The notes: generated by a model from the letters alone, not told the origin. A DNA stretch of 6,356 bases from Pedosphaera sp. (GCA_009695405.1 SIAZ01000205.1:1-6356), one strand, 5' to 3'; shown: positions 1 through 6,211, counted from the stretch's first letter. Made by a program: numbers and translations.

Positions 1-235
1 GATTTACAGTGTTTTAATAACTGCACGACGATACGGGTTAGATCCGGTGGCAGGGTTGACGGATGTGTTGCGGCGTATTCCCCAGGCAACGAACCATACC
101 GTTGCCGAACTCCTGCCTTGGAACTGGAAACCGGCGAAAGCCTAATCCGGTCGGTCGACCTTTCTTCCCCGCCTTCGATCGCGGAATATCCTACTTTCGG
201 TAACTAGGGAACCATGGGGTTCGGCGTACGCTTAC
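1..235 (+). mobile_element. 3' end of an IS66-family insertion sequence (left copy)
   Basis: This stretch holds the last codons of an IS66-type transposase, a trailer of about 90 bp, and the element's outer tip. Read inward on the minus strand from base 235, the tip begins GTAAGCG, the characteristic start of IS66-family inverted repeats, and contains the palindrome GCGTACGC at 224-231. The boundary at 235 is set by comparison with the inverted copy at 6212-6356: the two match at 142 of 145 positions (91-235 against 6356-6212), then diverge completely. The three differences (201, 217 and 222) all lie in the terminal trailer. The rest of the element lies outside the window, so its length and target duplication cannot be seen. 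Confidence 0.85.
2..145 (+). CDS. IS66-family transposase (TnpC), C-terminal fragment
   Basis: The frame is open from the window edge to TAA at 143-145, giving 47 residues. It starts IYSVLITARRYGLDP, continues through DVLRRIP, and ends ELLPWNWKPAKA. This matches the IS66 C-terminal element, where a segment like 'iYsLietar.nGldP..yL.dvL.RiP' is followed by 'eLLPWNW' near the end of the DDE transposase. The 5' part, with the catalytic domain and zinc-finger region, lies outside the window. Transcription runs rightward and converges on the minus-strand pseudogene at 709-2290. The identical end is seen at 6302-6356 on the opposite strand. The family call is firm; whether the full gene is intact is unknown. 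Confidence 0.85.
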   Translation: MYSVLITARRYGLDPVAGLTDVLRRIPQATNHTVAELLPWNWKPAKA

Positions 236-528
236 TTTCATCAGTCTGATTTCGGGGTGATGCGCCCCTCTCAGACCAGTCAAAGTTTCAATAAACCACT
301 GGCTCCGTTTCCTAGGACCACTTCAGACGTCAACTAATTCTTCCTTGTCTCAAAGCGTGGTTTCGGACCCACCGTTGCCAGTTCTCATTGCAGTAGATCC
401 TCTCCCCGAGGCTCCACCAACTTAGCCGCCTCCCTATCGACAAATTAAACTCGCTCTCGACGTATATGCCCACGACCTCTGAGTGGTTCGCAGGGTCGAT
501 GCAACCACATCTAGCCTGCCCCATAGTT
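236..528. other. Gene-free spacer between the IS66 end and the ISAs1-type element
   Basis: No coding region is recognised here in any frame. The only open frame of note is a 64-residue minus-strand one (330-524); it resembles no family I know and its start abuts the neighbouring element, so I treat it as chance. The region holds a strong hairpin at 244-276 and a small GTTT/AAAC inverted repeat near 285-296. It may be a remnant of an older gene or of another element that was invaded from both sides. Confidence 0.5.
244..276. terminator. Strong hairpin just outside the left IS66 tip (possible terminator)
   Basis: GTCTGA at 244-249 is perfectly complementary to TCAGAC at 271-276. Inside it, GGGG at 254-257 pairs with CCCC at 265-268 around a 7-nt loop, with an asymmetric internal bulge between the stems. 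It begins nine bases beyond the end of IS66. It could stop transcription leaving the IS66 transposase, but no clean T-run follows on either strand, so a classical intrinsic terminator is not established. A structured end of an older element is an alternative. Confidence 0.4.
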
Positions 529-550
529 CAGGGCGAATTCATCTGGATTT
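529..550 (+). repeat. Left terminal inverted repeat of the ISAs1-type element
   Basis: This repeat begins CAGGGC and contains TTCATCTGGA at 538-547. That ten-base core recurs perfectly in inverted orientation at 2311-2320, and overall 17 of 22 positions match the right repeat. It lies about 160 bp beyond the stop codon of the transposase pseudogene, a plausible place for an element end. Confidence 0.62.
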
Positions 551-612
551 GGGGATGGGGTAAAGACCCTGTGGCGTTGCGGGGTTTGGATACCATGGAT
601 GAGCGGCGGCGT

Positions 613-665
613 GCCGGACGACCCCTAGCAGGGATGATCTCGGCGTATGGCCCGCTCGTCCGGGC
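613..665. other. Nested inverted repeats downstream of the transposase pseudogene
   Basis: CCGGACGA at 614-621 pairs perfectly with TCGTCCGG at 656-663. Inside the 34-nt loop lies a second perfect hairpin, CCCT-AGC-AGGG at 623-633. On the minus strand this sits about 45 bp after the pseudogene's TGA (709-711) and before the left inverted repeat. It may be a transcript-ending or RNA-protecting structure of the element, or a subterminal site. No T-run supports an intrinsic terminator. Confidence 0.4.
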
Positions 666-708
666 GTGGATTTCCTGTAGTCTTGCCTCCCTTGCGTTTC
701 CTTCCTCC

Positions 709-2290
709 TCAGTCCTTCAGCAGCGCATGGGCCGTCCTGAAAGTTTGTTGTTTCATCCAAGTCTTCAGCGATGCCACCTGGGTTTTGCCGCGGGCCCGCT
801 CCAGTTCGTAGAGTCCAATTGTCAGGTTTCTCAAGACCGCCAACGTCTCGGCTGCCTGGCGGTTCTTCACCCGGCACAGGTCCTCCTCGAAGCTCACATC
901 TCGCCGGTAGTGCACTCCGTTCTCAATGCCTGACCAGTGCCCTTGGATCAACTTTAACAACTCCTTAAAGCTCATCTGATTCTGAGTCCGGCTCGTCGCG
1001 TAATACCCAACCTTGGAGCTAGGTTTCTTGGTTGGGTTCCGAGGGATCCGCTTCCGCTTCACCGCCAAGAACTGCCAGCATCCGATCAGCCATGCATTCT
1101 CCGGGCTCACCTCCACCCGTGCGATGCGACGACGCTCGAGCCGATCAGGGTTTTTGTCCTACGAACATTCCTCCTCAGGGGGAAAATACCTGCTGGGCCT
1201 GCAGACGTTCGGCGTGGCTCAGAATCCCATCCTGATTCCCTTTGAGTCCGAAGAGATAAGTCCCCACCGAACTCCTCAACCACGCACCGGGCCGACTCCT
1301 GCTGGCAGTGCATGGCGTCGGCTTCACCGCCCGCAGCAACGGTTTGAAGTTGGGAATTTCGTTAGTCTTCTTCTCGATCGGCACCTGCTGGAGCGTCATC
1401 CGCAGGTGGTGCGTCACAGCGGAGAAGAGTTGCAACGGCTTGCCATCGCGCCGCCCGCTGCCGCGCAGCGTCTTGCTGTCCACGGCCAGTCGGGCGATGG
1501 TCGCAGGCTCCTGCGCCAGCATCCACTGGCCGATGATCGCCACCAACTAGCGCACCTCGCAGTTAGCGAGTACACGGCCAAAGTTCGTGTCGCTGGGAGA
1601 ACGCCGTACGCCGTCCTTGCCTGGCCGCACGCCCATCGCCGCCAACTGGCGCTGGGTGAAGGTAGTGTTGATGGGCTCGAAGTTCTGGAAGCCAGAGCCC
1701 CCATCAAGGTGCAGACTTTCGCCATGGTCAGGACCTAGGCCTTGCGGTGGCCGCTACGCTTGTCCGGAAGGCTATGTAGGCTCTGATAGAGGCTGTGGAG
1801 AGCCGAGGTTTGAAGGGAGCAGGGACCAGTCTTCATAGCCTCGTGCTCGGCCAGGGATGCCGGGAGGCGAGCTTGGCGGAGGAGCTCGCGCCCACGTCGT
1901 TGGATCTGGCGCAGGAAGAGTTGCTTGTGCTCGCCGTGATCGAGGTAGAAGTCGCGGGAGGCGCGGCCGAAGCCGGCCGAAGCCCCGACGGGCTCGAAGC
2001 CGCAGGCCTTGTAGCATGTGCTCTGGAAGCGAGACTCATCCACGAAGCTCTCGACCAGGAGGACGAGGGCTTTTGACGACCCTGTGGAGTCGACGGGCGC
2101 GCTGGCGCGGGGACCAGTCGATCCAGTTATCACGGGCCTTGATGTGGAGGGCGGCGCTGGAAAAGAGGAGGATCGCGACGGGTTGCTCGTCAATGAAGGC
2201 GATGTAGTGGAGGGTACCTGCAACGGCCATGACTTCGGGATCATGGGGAGGGATCGAAACTTTGCTCAGTCAAAAAACTAATCCCAGCAC
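709..2290 (-). pseudogene. DUF4338 (DruA-like) - ISAs1-family transposase fusion, broken by stops, frameshifts and a deletion
   Basis: Reading the minus strand across frames reconstructs one long protein. The first part (about 2230-1850) is DUF4338/DruA-like: LHYIAFIDEQPVAILLFSSA, then ALHIKARDNWIDWS, then VLLVESFVDESRF, then STCYKACGFEPVG. A linker ARLPASLAEHE leads to SLPDKRSGHRKA, the usual start of the ISAs1/H-repeat domain. The catalytic part follows: AVDSKTLRGS (first Asp, codon 1478-1480), ADAMHCQ (second Asp, 1317-1319), YLFGLKGNQ, LERRRIARVE, and HWSGIENGVHYRRDVSFEED (Glu, 922-924), ending at TGA 709-711. Lesions, 5' to 3': the N-terminus is missing, with an in-frame TGA at 2270-2272; a deletion and frame change near 2070-2077 removes roughly 35-40 DUF4338 residues; TAG at 1735-1737; frameshift near 1690-1697; TAG at 1547-1549; one base lost near 1321-1327 and one gained near 1257-1261; frameshift near 1178-1186; TAG at 1159-1161. 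The DDE triad codons survive, but no functional product is expected. Known: DruA/DUF4338 occurs in the Druantia defence system and, as I recall, fused to ISAs1-type transposases. This looks like the transposon form, not defence. Confidence 0.85.
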
Positions 2291-2307
2291 GCCCGCGGCC
2301 AGTAAGC

Positions 2308-2329
2308 CATTCCAGATGAAGTGGCCCTA
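2308..2329 (-). repeat. Right terminal inverted repeat of the ISAs1-type element
   Basis: Read on the minus strand it starts TAGGGC and carries the core TTCATCTGGA (2320-2311), matching the left repeat at 17 of 22 positions. DUF4338-like coding sequence begins within about 80 bp. That is too close for the usual N-terminal part of this protein, so an internal deletion between repeat and gene is likely. Confidence 0.62.
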
Positions 2330-2485
2330 GATAAAAAGGGCGTGTTTTTGGGCATTATGCAATCGAGACCCTCTGGCATCTTATAGAAGGAGATTCTATT
2401 TTTGGTCTGTCATCTGCGCCGAATTAAAGAATCTAGAACAAACGCTGGCATGCATTGCTGTCGAGTTGCAGGCTTCCGGAAATCC
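2330..2485 (+). promoter_or_regulatory. Leader region of the ThuA-like gene
   Basis: This 156-bp gene-free stretch lies between the ISAs1-type element and the ThuA-like gene, and any promoter for the gene pair should lie here or in the element. It is AT-rich near 2331-2358, but I cannot pick a convincing -35/-10 pair with standard spacing. At 2383-2399, ATAGAA and TTCTAT form a perfect inverted repeat around a five-base loop containing GGAG. That GGAG is part of AAGGAG (2387-2392), nine bases before an in-frame TTG at 2402. The hairpin could therefore mask a ribosome site, or the match may be chance. Confidence 0.35.
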
Positions 2486-3355
2486 ATGAAACGAATTGTT
2501 CTTTCATTGAGCGCTTTATGCCTCGCGGCTTCGACTCTCTTAGCAGCCGACAAGTCCATCATTTTAATTGCGGGTACGCCCAGTCATGCGCCAGGCGATC
2601 ATGAGTTTCGGGCTGGGTCTATTCTTTTGGCGGATTGCCTGAATCAGTTGCCTGGCATCCACGCTACCGTGGTTAGTAATGGTTGGCCCTCAGATGTCAG
2701 TCTTCTTAAATCCGCGGATGCGATCGTGGTTTTTTCCAACGGAGGTCAATCGCATCCTGCGATTAAACCGGATCGCCTTAAATTGATGAACGAACTTTCG
2801 GCCCGTGGCGTGGGCATTGGGACGGCGCATTATGGGGTCGAAGTTCCTGCCGGTGATCCGGGCTTTGCTATGCTCGACTGGACGGGTGGATACTTTGAAA
2901 TGTTTTGGAGTGTGAACCCCACTTGGACGGCTGACTTTAAATCGATCCCCCAACATCCGGTGACTCGGGGCGTGAAGCCTTTTTCCATTTACGACGAGTG
3001 GTATTATCATATGCGATTTACCCCGGATCGTCGCGGTATTACTCCGATTCTCTCAGTGGTGCCACCCGCTGAAACACTGAATAGGCCTAATGGTCCACAT
3101 AGCGGCAATCCCTTCGTTCGAACAGATGTCGCAAAAGGCGAACCGCAGGTGCTGATGTGGACCTATGACCGACCTAATGGAGGACGCGGGTTCGGCTTTA
3201 CTGGGGGGCATTATCATAAGAATTGGGGCGAACCCAATTTTCGCCGAGTCGTTCTCAATGCTCTCCTTTGGATCGCCAAGGTGGAAGTGCCTGAAGGCGG
3301 TGTTCAATCGACGGTGACCACTAAGCAACTTTCCGCAAATCTTGATCCTAAGTGA
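2486..3355 (+). CDS. Secreted ThuA-like domain protein
   Basis: The product has 289 residues. It opens with a typical Sec signal peptide: Lys2-Arg3, then the hydrophobic stretch IVLSLSALCLAASTLLA, with cleavage probably near residue 21. It is therefore expected in the periplasm or outside the cell. The remainder fits the ThuA-like family (glutamine-amidotransferase-like fold): a strand SIILIAGTPSHAPGDHEF at 24-41, ADAIVVFSNGG near 77-87, GIGTAHYGVEVP near 110-121, IYDEWYYHMRF at 168-178, and GRGFGFTGGHYHKNWGEPNF at 233-252 before the final helix with NALLWIAKVE. ThuA itself acts in trehalose/sucrose use in rhizobia, but most homologues have no assigned reaction, so no substrate is named here. 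ATG at 2486 is chosen because it puts the signal peptide at the N-terminus. The frame is open back to TTG at 2402, but the extra 28 residues look non-protein-like. No strong ribosome site precedes 2486. The stop is TGA 3353-3355, 37 bp before the ATPase gene. Confidence 0.85.
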   Translation: MKRIVLSLSALCLAASTLLAADKSIILIAGTPSHAPGDHEFRAGSILLADCLNQLPGIHATVVSNGWPSDVSLLKSADAIVVFSNGGQSHPAIKPDRLKLMNELSARGVGIGTAHYGVEVPAGDPGFAMLDWTGGYFEMFWSVNPTWTADFKSIPQHPVTRGVKPFSIYDEWYYHMRFTPDRRGITPILSVVPPAETLNRPNGPHSGNPFVRTDVAKGEPQVLMWTYDRPNGGRGFGFTGGHYHKNWGEPNFRRVVLNALLWIAKVEVPEGGVQSTVTTKQLSANLDPK

Positions 3356-3375
3356 TCGCCTTCGACTCCTGAACT

Positions 3376-3383
3376 GAGGAGGG
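3376..3383 (+). promoter_or_regulatory. Shine-Dalgarno site that fixes a GTG start for the ATPase
   Basis: GAGGAGGG lies nine bases before GTG at 3393. This strong ribosome site in the 37-bp gap after the ThuA-like gene supports the GTG start, and so keeps the N-terminal CxxC metal site (residues 13-16) in the protein. Confidence 0.75.
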
Positions 3384-3392
3384 TCTATTTCT

Positions 3393-6167
3393 GTGGCTGA
3401 GATCCTGAACCAGGAGGGGCGCAATCGCTGTGGATACTGCGCTGCTCCACTGCCGGCGGAAGCTCTTTCGATAATCAAAAATGGTTTATTGTTTTGTTGT
3501 TATGGATGCCGAATCCTCGGTGAACACTCCTCTCATTTTCAAAATCCAATCCGCGATGTAACCCTCGATGACTCGGGATCGTCGCCTTGGTTTCGGATCG
3601 GCCTTGGGGCTGTCATTGCAAGTCAAACGATGGTCTTCGGATTCGCCCTTAATCTTTCTCAACCTGACAGATCAATCTGCCTTCTTTTACATGGCGGTCT
3701 TATGGCCTCCGCTCTGGCTGTTGGCGCAATCCTTGGCTGGCCTCTAGCAAGGGCCTCTTGGGAGTGTGCCTGCCGACGCACTTTTGGCGTTGAGTTCTTG
3801 TTTCTTTCCGGCGTCCTCGGAGCCTTTGCAGCTTCTGTCTGGTCTAGTATTACTGGGATCGGTGCTGTTTACTACGAGGTCGTTGCCGTCTTATTGACCG
3901 TTTATACTGCAGGCAAAAGTTTGACTGCGACCGCCCGCCGCAAGGCTTTAACTGAAACAGATCGACTCCGCCAAACTTTCGCTAGCGCGCGCCGTGAAGA
4001 TGGACGTCAAGTGCCAGTGACCGAAATTATCGCTGGCGATTGTCTGCTCGTCAGACCCGGCGAACCCATTTCTGTCGACGGTAAGGTTTTGTCAGGTACC
4101 GCCTTTGTGAGGGAATCACCTCTAACGGGTGAACCAGGACCGGTCGTCAAGCGGTTCGGTGATACGGTTTTAGCGGGCAGTTTTTCAGAAGATGGGGAAT
4201 TACGGATTGAGGCCTTGATCGACGGACGATCGCGTCGAATTGACAGTCTTTTAAATCAGATGGAATCGGCTAGGGGATCGCTATTAGCTACCCGAGCGCA
4301 AGGGGAAGCTGATCGTCTTGCCGCTTGGTTTCTGCCCGTTGTTCTTCTGACCTCGATCGGCACCTTTATTTTCTGGGGTCTTCAAGGAAACTGGCGCCCC
4401 GGCTTGTTTCATGCTCTTTCTGTCCTGCTGGTTGCCTGTCCCTGTGCGCTTGGGTTAGCCACGCCCTTGGGCCTCTGGCAAGCCCTCGCCACTCTTACCG
4501 CCCACGGTGTGGTTGTTCGTGAGGCCGCTACGGTGGAGCGACTAGCTGAAATTAATCGAGTTGTTTTCGATAAGACAGGAACCCTCACCGAAAGTGCGAT
4601 GTCGCTGGTCGATTTTATTGCGGCGGATCCAGAGCGACGCCAAGAACTTTTTGCTGGAGTCGTTGCGATTGAAGCCCGGAGTCGGCATCCCGTCGCTCGC
4701 GCGTTTCAAAGTTTTCAGAGGGATGATGTTCCGCTTCCTGCGGTCCATGACTTCCGCGTTATTCCGGGTTGTGGCATTGAGGCTGAACTAAGCTGTGATG
4801 GTTCCGAGGGAATTCAGGAGAGTTGGCGGATTGGGACGATTGATTGGATTTGTGGATCTCTCGAAAAAGCCGATAAAATCCGTTGCGGACTCCTTTGCCA
4901 AGCGATTCCGAACTCAACAGAAATTTGGGTTTCTGTGGGAGGTGTTCTTGTCGCTATAGCCCGTGTTCGAGAGCGGATTCGCGATTCGGTTAAGGATCTC
5001 TTTGATCCCTTGCGACACTTAGGGTTATCGATCCAAATTCTTTCAGGCGATCAGCCTGACCGAGTGGGTACAACCGTAGCCGCTTTGGACAGAACGATTC
5101 CGTGGGAGGGAAGTCTCACTCCGGAAGGCAAGGCATCTCGAATTCGTGTTCTGCAAGAGGGTGACGGTCGGGTGCTTTTCGTGGGGGATGGTTTAAATGA
5201 TGGCCCAGCGCTAAGAGAAGCCTATGTGGGAATGGCCTTGGCGGAGGGAGACTCACTGACTCGCGAGGCTGCAGACGCTATTATTTTGGGGACTGATCTT
5301 CGACGCGTCGTCTTCGTACTGACCTTGGCTCGGCAGGTTCGGAATTCCATTCGCGGCAATCTGCTTTTTGCCACTGTTTACAATGGACTCGGCATGCTCC
5401 TAGCCGCCACTGGGCATTTACATCCGGTGGCAGCGGCGTTGCTGATGGCAGGAAGTAGTGCGGTAGTTGGGTGGGGTGCGTGGCGACACTCCGATTGCAT
5501 TCCGTCGATCGCTAACCAGTCGCCTCGTTTTCCTTGGATGTTGACGACCACCTTTGCACTTCAGGTTCCTATACTGACCTTGCTGGGAAACCTTCCCTTG
5601 AAGCAGGTCGCCGCCCTAACTCTCGGGTTTAGTTGTCTTATTTGGGCTAGTATCGTCTGGAGCCGGCGCCTGAAATTTTCGCTCGATGGCGTTGGGAGCG
5701 CCTTTATCGAGATGACTTTTTCGATGCTGGGTCCCTCGAGTTTGGGAATGTTGACTGGTTGGTGGGTGGAGGTGGATTTCGGATTGGTAATGCGAGAGGG
5801 GCACTGTCTCTGCTGTGGAGGAATGGGGCTATTTGAAGGAGGATGGAAAGTGCCTTGGATGGCTCTAGGAATGATCTCTGCTGGGTTACCTGGAATGTGG
5901 TTTAGATTGTCCCGATGGGGTGGATTTTTTGGTCGATGGCCTGCGCTTGCTTTGGTCGCCGCAGGCATGGTTTTTGGAATGAATTGGGGTGCTGTTAAGG
6001 TCCTCGAATGGATGGGCCCGATGCACCCTTGGCAGTTTTCTGGAGCTTTTTTCGGGATGATCTGCGGTATGTTACTGGGGATGGGTTTCAGTTGTGCTTT
6101 GGCCGAGGCAGGCAAGTCGATGTCCCTAAATCGCACTTCTAAAATAGTCCGATGGCAGACGAGTTAG
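3393..6167 (+). CDS. Copper-type P1B ATPase (CcoI/FixI-like N-terminus, no HMA domain) with a long C-terminal membrane extension
   Basis: The 924-residue product is an inner-membrane heavy-metal pump, most likely for Cu(I). The N-terminus has CGYC at 13-16 and CCYGC at 35-39, the metal-binding module found before FixI/CcoI-type ATPases; the HMA domain that normally follows is absent. Predicted spans lie near 66-88, 95-117, 131-152 and 155-174. The actuator loop carries LTGEP (TGE 245-247). CPC is at 349-351 in the ion-path helix. The cytoplasmic unit has DKTGT at 393-397, the RHP motif (H432, P433), SGD at 551-553 and GDGLND at 598-603. YN at 663-664 and MAGSS at 685-689 in the last core helices are the P1B-1 copper signature. 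The core ends near residue 700, the usual end for the family. A further 220 residues add perhaps six spans, 16 Met between 774 and 910, HCLCCGG at 804-810 and a GM-xx-GM-xx-GM run at 888-898. I do not recognise this tail. No ccoNOPQ gene is visible, so a role in oxidase maturation rather than detoxification is unproven. Probably co-transcribed with the ThuA-like gene. Confidence 0.93.
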   Translation: MAEILNQEGRNRCGYCAAPLPAEALSIIKNGLLFCCYGCRILGEHSSHFQNPIRDVTLDDSGSSPWFRIGLGAVIASQTMVFGFALNLSQPDRSICLLLHGGLMASALAVGAILGWPLARASWECACRRTFGVEFLFLSGVLGAFAASVWSSITGIGAVYYEVVAVLLTVYTAGKSLTATARRKALTETDRLRQTFASARREDGRQVPVTEIIAGDCLLVRPGEPISVDGKVLSGTAFVRESPLTGEPGPVVKRFGDTVLAGSFSEDGELRIEALIDGRSRRIDSLLNQMESARGSLLATRAQGEADRLAAWFLPVVLLTSIGTFIFWGLQGNWRPGLFHALSVLLVACPCALGLATPLGLWQALATLTAHGVVVREAATVERLAEINRVVFDKTGTLTESAMSLVDFIAADPERRQELFAGVVAIEARSRHPVARAFQSFQRDDVPLPAVHDFRVIPGCGIEAELSCDGSEGIQESWRIGTIDWICGSLEKADKIRCGLLCQAIPNSTEIWVSVGGVLVAIARVRERIRDSVKDLFDPLRHLGLSIQILSGDQPDRVGTTVAALDRTIPWEGSLTPEGKASRIRVLQEGDGRVLFVGDGLNDGPALREAYVGMALAEGDSLTREAADAIILGTDLRRVVFVLTLARQVRNSIRGNLLFATVYNGLGMLLAATGHLHPVAAALLMAGSSAVVGWGAWRHSDCIPSIANQSPRFPWMLTTTFALQVPILTLLGNLPLKQVAALTLGFSCLIWASIVWSRRLKFSLDGVGSAFIEMTFSMLGPSSLGMLTGWWVEVDFGLVMREGHCLCCGGMGLFEGGWKVPWMALGMISAGLPGMWFRLSRWGGFFGRWPALALVAAGMVFGMNWGAVKVLEWMGPMHPWQFSGAFFGMICGMLLGMGFSCALAEAGKSMSLNRTSKIVRWQTS

Positions 6168-6211
6168 CGAGTTGATGACAAGGTTTGGAGTCTTTAGATC
6201 GGCAATCAACG
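6168..6211 (+). other. Short spacer between the ATPase stop and the right IS66 tip
   Basis: Only 44 bp separate the TAG at 6165-6167 from the IS66 tip. There is no convincing terminator; GTTGAT at 6171-6176 and ATCAAC at 6205-6210 are complementary but 28 bases apart. Any downstream operon partner of the ATPase would have been separated by the insertion. ATPase transcripts probably continue as antisense RNA into the end of the IS66 transposase. Confidence 0.5.

Larger units (their letters stand above)
529..2329 (-). mobile_element. Decayed ISAs1-type insertion sequence carrying a DruA-like/transposase fusion
   Basis: The limits come from imperfect inverted repeats at 529-550 and 2308-2329 (17 of 22 positions match). 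They enclose about 1.8 kb whose only recognisable content is a minus-strand transposase pseudogene. The outer bases read CAGGGC on the left and, on the other strand, TAGGGC on the right. I see no matching direct repeat in the flanks: 521-528 is ccatagtt and 2330-2337 is gataaaaa. Either the target duplication has decayed, the ends are off by a few bases, or flanking DNA was rearranged. The element is almost certainly immobile by itself. Confidence 0.65.

Noticed and set aside
236..300. An integron attC-like recombination site
   Set aside because: The hairpin lacks the paired RYYYAAC and GTTRRRY core sites, and there is no integrase or cassette array.
330..524. A 64-residue minus-strand open frame in the spacer
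   Set aside because: No recognisable motif or ribosome site, and it stands alone between two elements; most likely chance.
1013..1738. A 241-residue plus-strand open frame, with others at 466-933 and 1857-2207
   Set aside because: They run antisense to the transposase pseudogene, resemble no family, and are explained by GC-rich codons read on the wrong strand.
709..2290. A Druantia anti-phage system, because of the DruA-like domain
   Set aside because: There is no DruE-type helicase or other Druantia gene; the domain is fused to an ISAs1 transposase within inverted repeats and is broken.
5561..6136. A 191-residue minus-strand open frame
   Set aside because: It lies entirely antisense to the ATPase 3' end; its Pro/Ile-rich composition mirrors the Gly/Trp/Asn codons of the real gene.
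5700..6167. The ATPase tail as a separate gene fused by a sequencing error
   Set aside because: The frame is continuous, and I see no ribosome site or spacer-like sequence before the internal Met codons at 774 or 778; a natural fusion is simpler, though it remains checkable.
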